From contig NZ_BMRB01000002.1 in NCBI RefSeq assembly GCF_014648415.1, forward strand, positions 62,001 through 126,000: a DNA stretch of 64,000 nucleotides. Reading direction: 5' to 3'. The stretch comes from Actinokineospora fastidiosa (GTDB taxonomy: Bacteria > Actinomycetota > Actinomycetes > Mycobacteriales > Pseudonocardiaceae). The position numbers and the translations under genes are program-made. Positions 24,331 to 32,537 of this stretch are shown here, in pieces. The notes under the pieces are model-generated. The model worked only from the letters and a program-made list of their open reading frames with translations. It did no database searches and had not been told where the DNA came from. Every line of letters begins with the position of its first letter. Position 1 is the first letter of the stretch.

Positions 24331-25242
24331 TCACCCCGCCCACGCCGACAACGACAAACCCGACACAAACCGCCGCTCCACCCCCGACACCGGATCCCGG
24401 AACTCCACCGCCCGCGCCAACAACTGCAACGGCGCCGAGAAGTCATCCGGCGCCCGCTCCGCCACCACCGGATACAGGTCATCACCCACGATCGGCGCCC
24501 CTAACCCCGCCATGTGCACCCGCAGCTGATGCGTCCGACCCGTCTCCGGCACCAACCCGAACAACCCCACATCCCCCCGCCGCTCCACCGACACCACCCG
24601 CGTCACCGCGTTCACCGGACCCGCCACCTCCCGCGCCGCGTGCACCCCCCGCTCCTTCACGATCCGACTCCGCACCACCGTCCCCGGCGACGGCGCCACC
24701 CCCGACACCCGCCCCACCGCCTCATACTCCTTGCGCACCAACCGCCGCGCGAACAACTCCTGATACACACCCCGCAACTCCGGCCGCGCCACGAACACCA
24801 CCACCCCCGCCGTCAACCGGTCCAACCGGTGCGCCGGACTCAACTCCGCGATCCCCGTCAACCGCCGCGCCCGCACCAACGCCGTCTCCCGCACATGCGA
24901 CCCCCGGGGGATCGTCGCCAGGAAATGCGGCTTGTCCACCACCACCAGGTTCTCGTCCCGGAACAGCACCGACACCTCGAACGGCACCGGGACCTCCACC
25001 GGCAACTCCCGGTGGAACCACACCGACCCACCCCGCACGAACGGCGCGTCCACCCCCAACGGCCCCGACTCCGCCCACACCGCCCCCGCCGCGAACATCG
25101 CGTCCACCCGCGCCGCCGACACCGGCAACCGATCCACCAGGTGATCCCGCACCGTCGCCCACTCCGACGACACCGGCAGCCGCACCCGCACCGCGTCCAC
25201 CCCGTCGACCTGGGGGAGCGGTGAGCGCACCTTCCGCCGCAT
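24331..25242 (-). CDS. RluA-family pseudouridine synthase
   Basis: A 303-residue enzyme. The catalytic motif is HRLDRLTAG with the nucleophile Asp141. Other family blocks are FRDENLVVVDKPHFLATIPR near residue 95, a KEYEA segment, and LVPETGRTHQLRVHMAGLG. It isomerises uridine to pseudouridine in rRNA or tRNA; the exact target cannot be told. There is no clear S4 domain at the N-terminus. Its ATG abuts the stop of the recombinase gene with no base between, so the two are probably translationally coupled. That is an odd pairing next to a candidate dif site. Confidence 0.92.
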   Translation of the reverse strand: MRRKVRSPLPQVDGVDAVRVRLPVSSEWATVRDHLVDRLPVSAARVDAMFAAGAVWAESGPLGVDAPFVRGGSVWFHRELPVEVPVPFEVSVLFRDENLVVVDKPHFLATIPRGSHVRETALVRARRLTGIAELSPAHRLDRLTAGVVVFVARPELRGVYQELFARRLVRKEYEAVGRVSGVAPSPGTVVRSRIVKERGVHAAREVAGPVNAVTRVVSVERRGDVGLFGLVPETGRTHQLRVHMAGLGAPIVGDDLYPVVAERAPDDFSAPLQLLARAVEFRDPVSGVERRFVSGLSLSAWAG

Positions 25243-26211
25243 CTACTCCTCCACCAACTCCGACAACACCCGGTACGTCCGGTTCGACGCCGCCGCCGCC
25301 CGCCGCTGCGCACCCGTCGCCTCAATGTAGTTCTGGCTCGTGTTCAACGACGCGTGCCCCAACAGCGCCATGATCTCCACCGCGTTCGCCCCGTCCTCGG
25401 CCAACCGCGTCGCGAACGTGTGCCGCAACGCGTGCAGGTTCGCCCCCGCGGGCACCCGGTCCCGCAACCCCGCCGCCTGGAAACACGACCGCACCAGGTA
25501 GTCCAAAGCGCCCCGCCCGATCCCCGCCCCGTCCGACCCCAGCACCAACGGCGACTCCGGCCCGAACGACACCCCCGGGAACCGCCGCCCACACGACTCC
25601 ACATACGCCTCGATCACCCGCTCCAACGGCGCCTCGATCGGGATCGACCGCTCCCGGTTCGCCTTGCCCCGCACGAACAACCGCCGCTCACCCGGCCGCC
25701 CCACCACCGACGAGCGCCGCAGCGCCCGCAACTCCGCCGCCCGCAACCCGGCCACCAGCCCCAACGCCACCACCAGCAGATCCCGCTCCGGCCACGGCCT
25801 GCGCGCCCGCCGCGCCCCCGACGCCGTCGCCGCCAGCAGCTCCTCCGGCGTGCCCTCGCCGCGCAGCGGCTTGGGGGAGAGGGGAGCGGGCCTCGGCCTG
25901 CCCACCGCGCCCATCGGGTTGCCCGCCACCAGCCCGTCGGCCACGCAGAACTGGAAGAACTGGTTCCACGTCGACCAGGCCCGCGCCACCGAGCTGCGCG
26001 CGTGGTCGTCGGCGAAGGACCCGAACGCCGCCCGCAGCGCGGCCGCGTCCACCTGGTCGAGTTGGATCTCCTCGGCCGCCGTCCCCAGCTCGTCGACCAG
26101 CCGCCCGGTCACCCCGGCCAGATCCCGCCGGTAGGCCGCCGTCGTGTTGGGGGAGTCCTTGCGCGGCTTGCGCGCCACGAAGAACGCCGTCTGCGCGTCG
26201 ATCAACTTCAC
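25243..26211 (-). CDS. Tyrosine recombinase/integrase near the candidate dif site
   Basis: A 322-residue protein of normal size for Xer-type enzymes. An N-terminal SAM-like core-binding domain (about 5-100) precedes the catalytic domain. The full active set is seen: Arg157 (AGLRAAEL), Lys183 (RGKANRERSI), His260 and Arg263 (HALRHTF), His286 (GHASLN) and Tyr295 (SQNYIEAT). The GTG giving MKLIDAQTAFF is chosen because the fold begins there; an in-frame GTG 19 codons upstream is possible. The C-terminus resembles plasmid/phage-type recombinases as much as XerC or XerD. It reads away from the candidate dif site and ends exactly at the pseudouridine synthase start. Confidence 0.9.
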   Translation of the reverse strand: MKLIDAQTAFFVARKPRKDSPNTTAAYRRDLAGVTGRLVDELGTAAEEIQLDQVDAAALRAAFGSFADDHARSSVARAWSTWNQFFQFCVADGLVAGNPMGAVGRPRPAPLSPKPLRGEGTPEELLAATASGARRARRPWPERDLLVVALGLVAGLRAAELRALRRSSVVGRPGERRLFVRGKANRERSIPIEAPLERVIEAYVESCGRRFPGVSFGPESPLVLGSDGAGIGRGALDYLVRSCFQAAGLRDRVPAGANLHALRHTFATRLAEDGANAVEIMALLGHASLNTSQNYIEATGAQRRAAAASNRTYRVLSELVEE

Positions 26212-26278
26212 GACATGTGGATACCGCGCCCCACCGACATCCCCGCCACCGGGCCCACCCCTGATCACCCGACTGAGC

Positions 26279-26312
26279 GTAACTGGTTACATGCATAATG
26301 GCGGTTATGCAT
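26279..26312. promoter_or_regulatory. Two adjacent perfect palindromes upstream of recombinase gene
   Basis: GTAACTGGTTAC is followed without a gap by ATGCATAA-TGGCGG-TTATGCAT, both perfect inverted repeats. They lie 70-100 bases before the recombinase start in an AT-richer patch containing CATTAT and TATGCAT, which could be a -10 region. An operator for the recombinase gene or a recombinase accessory site is likely. Confidence 0.6.
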
Positions 26313-26633
26313 GATTTACCGACGACCGATCACTCATGCCCGTTTCGTCACGGTGACGATTTGATGTGCCGAGCCCGTAGGTCGTAGCCGGGGATCGAAG
26401 CGTCACCGCGGGGCCCCATCCGGTGCTCTGGGCACTCGCGCATCAGTCGCGCCGAGGGCGGGTGTCGCGGGCCGTCGGTGTCGGCGTCATCGAACCGTCT
26501 TGATGAGTCGCGCGCTGTGAATCAGCGGAACGACTGCGGATCGACCCCTTCCGGCACGTTCTCGCAGGTCGCCCGAAGTTCGATAATCGACATTATGTTA
26601 AGTATGGCGTTCGTGGCCGCCCCCCGCCTCTGG
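26313..26633. other. Gene-free stretch holding a palindrome and the candidate dif site
   Basis: No credible coding frame. It contains TCGTCAC-G-GTGACGA, a perfect palindrome at 26345-26359. It also contains the candidate dif site listed separately near its right end. It separates the recombinase gene from a DHFR-like gene; both are on the minus strand. Confidence 0.6.
26576..26603 (+). other. dif: Candidate chromosome dimer resolution site (dif)
   Basis: A 28-base element with XerC arm AAGTTCGATAA, 6-base centre TCGACA and XerD arm TTATGTTAAGT. The XerD arm matches 10 of 11 bases of E. coli dif (TTATGTTAAAT). The segment CGATAAT, two bases, then ACATTATGT follows the actinobacterial dif consensus as I remember it. 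The inner ATAA and TTAT bases are the symmetrical contacts expected. It is intergenic, next to a tyrosine recombinase gene, and near a change in base skew. Plasmids and integrated elements can carry similar sites, so a chromosomal role is inference. Confidence 0.72.
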
Positions 26634-27215
26634 TCACCGGCGCACCCGATAGCGCAGATGCAGCACTCGATCGCCCTGGATCACCACGTCGGGGTCCTCC
26701 AACAGGTGCTGCGCGTCGACGGACCCGAAGTAGCGTTTGCCAGACCCGAACACCACGGGTACGACGTCCATGCGCACCTCATCGACCAAACCCGCGGCGA
26801 ACACCTGGCCTCCGACGTCGCCTGCGGCGACCTCGACCACGCGGTCACCCGCGAGCTCCCGCGCCTTGGCCACGGCCGCCTCGACCCCGTCGACGAAGTG
26901 GAACGGCGCCTCGAGGTCCCAGCCCTCGGGCTTCGGCCGGTGCGTCACGACGACCACGTGGTCGACCCCGCCCGGCGGCGTCCCGTCCCAGCCGTCCGTC
27001 AGGTCGAAGACGTGGCGGCCGACGATCGTCGCCCCGATCTGGTCCCAGTACGGCCGGGTGTGGTCGTAGGACGCCCGCGACACCTTCAGCACGCCGCTCT
27101 CGTCCAACGGGACGTCTCCGTTGGACAACCAGTCGAACAGCGGCCCGGGCTGGTCGTTCTCGTCCGCGACGAAACCGTCCACGGACACCGAGCTGTACAT
27201 GACCACCTTGCCCAC
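26634..27215 (-). CDS. Dihydrofolate reductase-like (RibD C-terminal family) protein
   Basis: A 193-residue protein of the RibD_C fold: KVVMYSSVSVDGFVADENDQ, IGATIVGRHVFDLTDGWDG, and VVEVAAGDVGGQVFAAGLVD for the nucleotide site. It ends with the usual LRYRVRR. It is only moderately similar to the relative at 22.6 kb (different loop lengths), so this is not a recent duplicate. The substrate is unknown. The AraC-type regulator gene lies 64 bases upstream on the same strand and may control it. The base skew of this gene is near neutral. Confidence 0.88.
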   Translation of the reverse strand: MGKVVMYSSVSVDGFVADENDQPGPLFDWLSNGDVPLDESGVLKVSRASYDHTRPYWDQIGATIVGRHVFDLTDGWDGTPPGGVDHVVVVTHRPKPEGWDLEAPFHFVDGVEAAVAKARELAGDRVVEVAAGDVGGQVFAAGLVDEVRMDVVPVVFGSGKRYFGSVDAQHLLEDPDVVIQGDRVLHLRYRVRR

Positions 27216-27279
27216 GGCCTCTCCTCTGCTTCGGGGTGCCCGAAACTAGCGCGTCGTGAGCTGTCGCTCTTGTAAGAAA

Positions 27280-28125
27280 TCAATCGGCGGGCAGCGGCCA
27301 GCCGTCCAGCGCGTGGCCGGGATGGTCGCGCAGGAACCGTCGCCGGACCTCGAGGTACCGGGTCGGCGTGAGCCCGGTGAACTCCCGGAACTCGTGGCCG
27401 AAGTGGGCCTGGTCGAAGTAGCCCGCGCCATTGGCGAGGCCGCTCCAGTCGATCGGCTCGGCGGGGTTGATCGTGAACACGGCGGCGGCGAAGCGGTAGG
27501 TGCGGGCCAGCCGCTTCGGGGTGACGCCGATGAGCTCCTTGAACCGCTGTGCCAGATGGGTGCTGCTGACACCGGCTGCCGCGCTCAGGTCGCCGATCGC
27601 CACGGCCCCGCTGGTCGCCACGATGACACCGCTCGTGTGGCGGACCAGTCCCAGGGATGCGGTCTCGCTCAGCCGTCGCGTCAGCTCCTCCTCCAGCAGC
27701 GTCAGCATCTCGTGTGGTCCGGCCGCCGTGCCCAGCCGGTCTCGCAGCTCGGCGGTGGCGGGTCTGCCCCAGGCCTGCTCGACCGTCACCGGCCGGTCGC
27801 ACAGTTCGGCCGCGGGCATCGGCAGGAACGGCGCCAGCCCCCATGGCTTGAAGTGCACGCCGACGGATCGGGTCCGGGGTGGGTAGCCGAACTCCAGTGC
27901 GCGGGTGGGTGTGGTGACCACGCAGCCGTCGGCGTACTCAGCCGTCTCGATGTCGGCGCCCGCGCGGATGCGGAACGGCGCCCCGAGGTTGACGATGAGC
28001 AACGCGGCGGGCATCGGCGGCAGCGTCAGCCGGGCGTACGGCGGGGTGCCCTCCAGGTAGTAGAGGTCGTCGATCAGCCCGTCCAGCGGCGGTCGCGGCA
28101 CTCTGGACACGTACTCCACGCCCAC
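27280..28125 (-). CDS. AraC-family transcriptional regulator
   Basis: A 281-residue regulator. The N-terminal ~165 residues form a sensing domain with GYPPRTRSVGVHFKPWGLAP, typical of the AraC subgroup with a DUF6597-like domain. The C-terminal two helix-turn-helix units occupy about 175-265: IGDLSAAAGVSSTHLAQRFK and GLANGAGYFDQAHFGHEFRE, followed by GLTPTRYLEVRR. The GTG start begins MGVEYVSRVPRPPLDGLIDD; a GTG two codons later would fit a leaderless start (GATGCT box 6 bases away). The gene downstream, on the same strand, is the DHFR-like protein. Confidence 0.9.
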   Translation of the reverse strand: MGVEYVSRVPRPPLDGLIDDLYYLEGTPPYARLTLPPMPAALLIVNLGAPFRIRAGADIETAEYADGCVVTTPTRALEFGYPPRTRSVGVHFKPWGLAPFLPMPAAELCDRPVTVEQAWGRPATAELRDRLGTAAGPHEMLTLLEEELTRRLSETASLGLVRHTSGVIVATSGAVAIGDLSAAAGVSSTHLAQRFKELIGVTPKRLARTYRFAAAVFTINPAEPIDWSGLANGAGYFDQAHFGHEFREFTGLTPTRYLEVRRRFLRDHPGHALDGWPLPAD

Positions 28126-28317
28126 AGCATCACCGAGGGCCCGCTGGTCTCGCGCGTCGGGGCGTCGATTGCGGTGTGTCCTGCGGGGCGGACGTTCTTT
28201 GTGCAGGTCAGCGAGCGCGAAAGGGCGTTGTTGTCAGCGCGCCACAGCTCCCCGAACTGATCATGGTGTCTGCCCGGTCCGCGAAGCTACTATCCGGTAA
28301 CTCTGGAGGGAGCCGCC

Positions 28318-29259
28318 GTGGAGCCGGTAATCGACACGTTCAGCGGGATCAGCGCGAAGGCGCGGCGGTTCGCGCGGTTCATGCGGGTGGTGATCCGGCC
28401 GGTCTTCCGGTACAGCCCGCTGACGCCGGTGATGCTGCGGCTGGCGGTGGTGTTCGAGTGGGCGGCGTCGTTCGTCGTGCCGGTCACCCGGGACACCGAG
28501 GTCGAGCGGGTGGACTTCCCCGGCTTCCACGGCGAGTGGATCAGGCCGCCGGGCGCCGACCCGGACAAGGTGATGTTGTTCCTGCACGGCGGCGGGTTCT
28601 TCTGCTGTGGTCTGCGCACGCACCGGAGGCTGGCGGCGCGGATCGCGGAGCGGGCGGGGGTCACGGCGTTGTCGGTGGCGTACCGGCAGTTGCCCGCCTC
28701 TCCCCTGGCGGTCTCCATGGCCGACGCGCACCACGCCTACACGTGGTTGGTGGAGCAGGGTTTCACCGACATCGTGATCGCGGGTGACTCCGCGGGCGGG
28801 TTCCTGGCGCTGACGACGGCGTTGACGGCGCGGGACGAGGGTCAGCCGGGGCCCGCGGCGCTGGTGGCCCTCTCCCCCTTGGTCGAGTTGGATCACCTGG
28901 GCCGGGCTGAGCATCCGAACCTGAAGACGGACGCGTACCTGCCCGCGCACCGGCTGCCGAAGCTGCGGACGATGCTGTTGGCGGGGTTGGACGAGGACCC
29001 CTCCCCCGCGCGCCGGGACCTGTCGGGGCTGCCGCCGGTGTTGATCCAGGCCGGTGGCGCGGAGGCGCTGCTGTACGACGCGCACCTGTTGGCCGCGCGG
29101 TTGTGCGCGGCGGGTGTGCCGCATCGGCTGCAGGTGTGGGAGGGGCAGTTGCACGTGTTCCAGGCGTTCGCGGGCCCGATTCCGGAGGGGCATGCCGCGC
29201 TGGACGAGGTGGGGGCGTTCCTGCGGTCGGCGACCGGGAGTGGCCACGCGGCGGCGTAG
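28318..29259 (+). CDS. Alpha/beta hydrolase of the hormone-sensitive-lipase (HSL/family IV) type
   Basis: A 313-residue esterase. The oxyanion motif HGGGF starts at residue 90, and the nucleophile Ser158 lies in GDSAGG. The catalytic His is in QLHVFQAF near the C-terminus, and the acid is probably in QAGGAEALLYDA. The hydrophobic first 55 residues may associate with membrane. It would hydrolyse acetyl or short acyl esters. The GTG start has GGAGGG 7 bases upstream, and a TACTAT box lies 25 bases further up. From this gene on, the + strand becomes strikingly G-rich. Confidence 0.9.
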   Translation: MEPVIDTFSGISAKARRFARFMRVVIRPVFRYSPLTPVMLRLAVVFEWAASFVVPVTRDTEVERVDFPGFHGEWIRPPGADPDKVMLFLHGGGFFCCGLRTHRRLAARIAERAGVTALSVAYRQLPASPLAVSMADAHHAYTWLVEQGFTDIVIAGDSAGGFLALTTALTARDEGQPGPAALVALSPLVELDHLGRAEHPNLKTDAYLPAHRLPKLRTMLLAGLDEDPSPARRDLSGLPPVLIQAGGAEALLYDAHLLAARLCAAGVPHRLQVWEGQLHVFQAFAGPIPEGHAALDEVGAFLRSATGSGHAAA

Positions 29260-29367
29260 TCCGCTGCGGCCGTCGGCGCGCTGGTGTTCGTGAGGGCTGG
29301 TCGTGCCGCTGAAGGGCCCGGCGTTGCAGGGCCCGGTGGCTAGTGGGTCAGGCCGGGCTGTGGCGGT

Positions 29368-29769
29368 TTAGGCGATGAGCCATTCGCTGTGGTTGTGGGC
29401 GGTGGCGGTGCGGGCGGTGGTGGTGGCCGGGGTGATGGTGAGGGTGTGGTCGAGGCGGGTGAGGCGCAGGCCGGTGAGGATGGCGCCGCCCGCGCGGACG
29501 ACGAGGTGGCGGCCGCGGGCGGCGCAGGCGTGGTGGGCGCGGATGAGGGCGGCGGTGCTGGCCCAGCTGAGGTAGGTGACGTCGGTGAGGTCGACGACGA
29601 GGTGGGTGGTGCCGTCGGCGCTGGTGGCGGCGTCGATGAGGTGGTCGTGCCAGGGGGCGTCGGTGGCGAGGTCGATGTGGCCTTGGGCGGCGATGGTGTG
29701 GACGGGTCCGCTGCGGTGGCTGGTGACGGCGAGGTGGCGGGTGCGGGGTGGGGCGAAGCGCAGCGGCAC
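29368..29769 (-). CDS. STAS-domain protein (anti-sigma factor antagonist type)
   Basis: A 133-residue protein with one STAS domain from about residue 20: HTIAAQGHIDLATDAPWHDH, VVDLTDVTYLSWASTAALIR, then HACAARGRHLVVRA. The phosphorylation-site region reads SWAST where most antagonists have D(S/T)SG, so either Ser could be used or regulation may differ. No anti-sigma kinase or sigma factor gene is adjacent, making it an orphan. The ATG giving MPLRFAPP is preceded by GGAAGG. Confidence 0.82.
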   Translation of the reverse strand: MPLRFAPPRTRHLAVTSHRSGPVHTIAAQGHIDLATDAPWHDHLIDAATSADGTTHLVVDLTDVTYLSWASTAALIRAHHACAARGRHLVVRAGGAILTGLRLTRLDHTLTITPATTTARTATAHNHSEWLIA

Positions 29770-29883
29770 GGTGGGCCTTCCGTGGGTGGTGATGTGTCAC
29801 TCCCTTGATCTCGGTGGGGCGGGAAAGGTTGCCATGGGTTATTGATTTGAGTGTGGCGGGTGGGTGGGGGTACTGGTGTGGGG

Positions 29884-30855
29884 GTGCGGGATCTGGTGGC
29901 GTTGCCGAAGGCGCATCTTCACGTGCACCTGGAGAGTGCGGTGCGGGCGTCGACGTTGGCTGAGTTGGCGGCTCGGTACGGGGTGGTGGTGCCGGGGGTG
30001 CCGGAGGGCGGGTTCTCGGGGTTCCGGGAGTTCGCGGACCGGGGCTCGGTGGTGCGGTCGTGTCTGCGGGAGCCGGAGGATTTCGCGCGGGTGGCGCGGG
30101 AGTTCTGCGCGGACGCGGCGGCGGACGGGGTGCGGTACGCGGAGGTGACGTTCTCGGCGGGGTCGCATGGTGAGCGGTTGGGGTCCGGGGACGAGCCGTT
30201 GGCGGCGGTGGTGGCGGGGTTGGCGGAGGGGTCGGCCGAGCACGACGTGGTGACGCGGTTGATTCTGGATCATTCGCGGCGGCGGTCGGTGGGGCGGTTG
30301 GCGGCGATGGTGGAGTGGGCGTCGCGGTTCCCCGAGGTGGTGGCGGTGGGGGTGGCCGGGGATGAGGCGTTCCCGTTGGCGCCGTTCGCGTCGGTGTTGG
30401 CGCAGGCGCGGGCGGCGGGGTTGCGGATGGTGCACCACGCCGGGGAGATGGCGGGGCCGGAGTCGGTGGTGGAGGCGGTGCGGGTGGGGTTGGCGGATCG
30501 GATCGGGCACGGGATCAGGGCGGACGCGTCCGTGGTGGCGGAGTTGCGGGAGCGGGGTGTGGCGGTGGAGGTGTGTCCGTCGTCGAATGTGGTGTTGGGG
30601 TTGGTGGCGGGGTTGGGTGTGCATCCGTTGCCGGGGTTGATGGCGGCGGGGGTGGCGGTGTCGGTGAACCTGGATGTGCCGGATGTGGTGGGGACGTCGT
30701 TGAGTGGGGAGTTCGGGCGGTTGCGGGCGCGGTGGGGGTGGTCGGATGAGGTGGTGGCGGGGTTGTCGGTGGCGGCGGTGGAGGCGTCGTTCGCTCCGGT
30801 GGGGGTGAAGGAGCGGGTGCGTGGGGAGATCGCGGGGTGGTTGGCGTCGGGGTGA
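29884..30855 (+). CDS. Adenosine/adenine deaminase family protein with altered substrate site
   Basis: A 323-residue TIM-barrel amidohydrolase. The zinc motif HLHVHLES (His13, His15), the catalytic MVHHAGE, IGHGI and CPSSNVVLG are all present. The terminal metal-site motif reads VNLDVPDVVGTSL where relatives have N-T-D-D-P: the zinc Asp is kept, but the second Asp, which contacts the purine, is Val. Together with HLES in place of HLDGS this suggests altered base specificity. The GTG beginning MRDLVALPKAHLHVH is chosen at the fold start; upstream codons are Gly/Val low-complexity. Codons are strongly G-ending. Confidence 0.87.
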   Translation: MRDLVALPKAHLHVHLESAVRASTLAELAARYGVVVPGVPEGGFSGFREFADRGSVVRSCLREPEDFARVAREFCADAAADGVRYAEVTFSAGSHGERLGSGDEPLAAVVAGLAEGSAEHDVVTRLILDHSRRRSVGRLAAMVEWASRFPEVVAVGVAGDEAFPLAPFASVLAQARAAGLRMVHHAGEMAGPESVVEAVRVGLADRIGHGIRADASVVAELRERGVAVEVCPSSNVVLGLVAGLGVHPLPGLMAAGVAVSVNLDVPDVVGTSLSGEFGRLRARWGWSDEVVAGLSVAAVEASFAPVGVKERVRGEIAGWLASG

Positions 30856-30921
30856 GCGGGATGTCAGTGGCCGCTGCTACACCTGCTTGTGACAGGCGTC
30901 ACGAGACCGGGGGTGGTCGGG

Positions 30922-31182
30922 ATGAAGGGTGTGGTGGAGGCGCTGGGGCATGTGGCCGCGGGGGCGGTGTTGTTCCATGCGGGCTGGTGGGGTGGCCCGG
31001 AGGGGTTCGTGTGGGCGGGTGCTGACGGTTCGGCGGCTGGTCGGGTGCCGGAGTGGGAGGCGGAGGTGTTGATGGTGGCCGAGCGGCGGGGGTTGGTGGC
31101 GATCGGTCGGGGTGTGGGGTCGCGGGATGTGCCGGTGGCGGTGACGGCGGCGGGGTTGGCGGTGTTGGGCGGGGTCGCGTGA
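30922..31182 (+). CDS. Small hypothetical protein
   Basis: An 86-residue protein (MKGVVEALGHVAAGAVLFHA ...) that ends VTAAGLAVLGGVA. It has one moderately hydrophobic stretch (about 8-28) and a charged centre with EWEAEVLMVAERRGLVAIGR. No family recognised. A GTG 11 codons upstream is an alternative start, but it lies inside a perfect palindrome GTGACAGGCGTCAC, more likely an operator, just after the deaminase gene. Codon use agrees with the neighbours, which supports expression. Function unknown. Confidence 0.5.
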   Translation: MKGVVEALGHVAAGAVLFHAGWWGGPEGFVWAGADGSAAGRVPEWEAEVLMVAERRGLVAIGRGVGSRDVPVAVTAAGLAVLGGVA

Positions 31183-31431
31183 TCTCGGGTCGAGTCTCCC
31201 CCGGTTCGTGATGGTGCAGGTGGGGCGGTCGCTCCTGCGGTGGTGCTCGCGGTCGGCCACTCGGCGCGGTGATCGGCTGGTGCCGGTGCGGGGTTCAGGG
31301 TCGCTGAATAGCCGAACCCTGGTCGGGGCCGTCGACGGTCATTGGCAGGTTCGGGTGGTCCTGCTGCCGGAGTCCGGTGCAAGGACGCAAGGCCTGGTCC
31401 AGCCGGGGCGCGGTGAGGCTGGTGTCGGGGT

Positions 31432-32475
31432 CTAGACCTGGACGTCGTGGGTGCGGTCGGGGTCGGTGGCGGTGAGGAGGGCGTGGCCTTCGCGGGTGAG
31501 GTCGTCGCGGTCGGCGGGGCGCAGTGGGGTGAACGGGGTGACCGTGAGGGTGGCGGCGGTGCGGGTGCGGGTGATGCGCCAGGTCCCGGCGACGTGGCCG
31601 TCGATGAGGATGGTGGGGTGGACGATGCCGTTCTTGGTGATGACGGTGCGGCGGTGCTCGTCGCTGATGACGCGGGTGCGGTCGGCGTGGGAGAGCAGCA
31701 GGTTGTCGAAGTCGGTGAGGTAGCGGGCGGGTGCGGGGGTGTCGGCGGGTGGTCGGGGCGCGTCGGGGAGGTCGTGGAGGGTGCGGCCGTCGGTGTGGAC
31801 GGTGCGCAGGGGTAGGCGGTCGAAGACCTCGCGGAGTCCGGTGAGGCCGGACCAGGCCTGGGCGTCGGCGGGGGTGGCGGGGCCGAAGGCGGCGAGGTAG
31901 CGCAGGACGAGGTCGTCGATGGTGGGCCGCTCCCCCGTGGGTTCGCCGAGCCAGGTGGTGGCGAGGGTGTGGGCGGCGGGTCCGGTGCGCTGCCAGAGGC
32001 CGCGGGGCGGGACCTGGACGAGGGGCAGGCGCAGGCGGGCGAGGGCGGCGAGGGCGCCGGGGTCGTGGTCGGGGAAGTCGGGGGCGAGGAGCTTGCCGAG
32101 TTCGACGGCGGTGAGTGGGCGCTGGTGGAGGTGGTGGCGGGCGGTGTCGAGGACGGCGGGGATGTCGGTGGCGGGGATGTCGGTGGGTGCGCGGTCGAGC
32201 ACGGGTTGGACGAGGGGGCGCAGGCCGTGGGCGTCGCGGGCGGTGACGAGGTGGATGGTGCCGCGCATGAGGAGGATGCGGGTGAGGGTGCGGTCGGTGA
32301 TGCGGTGGGCGAGGTCGTCGAAGGTGAAGTGGGTCAGCCGCGACCAGAGTCCGATGTAGGGCGGGTTGGGTGCTTGGGCCTGCATGCCGACGAGGTGCTC
32401 GATCAGGGTGGTGGGGTCGAGGTCGGCGCGGGTGAGCAGGTGTTGGCGGGCGAGCAGGGCGCGGTTGAGCGACAT
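31432..32475 (-). CDS. Winged-helix DNA-binding protein of the HTH_42/AlkZ-like family
   Basis: A 347-residue protein with the GMQAQAP motif (Gln32, Gln34) that marks the AlkZ/YcaQ-type QxQ active site. RDAHGLRPLVQPVLDR and YLTDFDNLLLSHADR are typical. AlkZ members are DNA glycosylases for crosslinked or alkylated bases; many HTH_42 proteins are uncharacterised. The ATG giving MSLNRALLARQHLL is chosen because conservation starts there, although the frame stays open more than 3 kb upstream through antisense of G-rich genes. It is divergent from the WYL regulator with 62 bases between. A second HTH_42 protein follows at 34.6 kb. Confidence 0.86.
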   Translation of the reverse strand: MSLNRALLARQHLLTRADLDPTTLIEHLVGMQAQAPNPPYIGLWSRLTHFTFDDLAHRITDRTLTRILLMRGTIHLVTARDAHGLRPLVQPVLDRAPTDIPATDIPAVLDTARHHLHQRPLTAVELGKLLAPDFPDHDPGALAALARLRLPLVQVPPRGLWQRTGPAAHTLATTWLGEPTGERPTIDDLVLRYLAAFGPATPADAQAWSGLTGLREVFDRLPLRTVHTDGRTLHDLPDAPRPPADTPAPARYLTDFDNLLLSHADRTRVISDEHRRTVITKNGIVHPTILIDGHVAGTWRITRTRTAATLTVTPFTPLRPADRDDLTREGHALLTATDPDRTHDVQV

Positions 32476-32537
32476 GCCGCGCAGGTTACGGGCGGTTGCG
32501 GACCGGTCCTGTCCGCAGGGGGTGGGATGCTGGGGGC

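Noticed and set aside
14038..26268. Two tyrosine recombinases considered as the ends of a prophage or integrative element
   Set aside because: No phage, conjugation, excisionase or tRNA attachment genes lie between them, and the genes there have ordinary chromosomal character.
26345..26359. Palindrome TCGTCACGGTGACGA considered as the recombination core
   Set aside because: It lacks the 11-6-11 arm layout of Xer sites; the element at 26576 fits far better.
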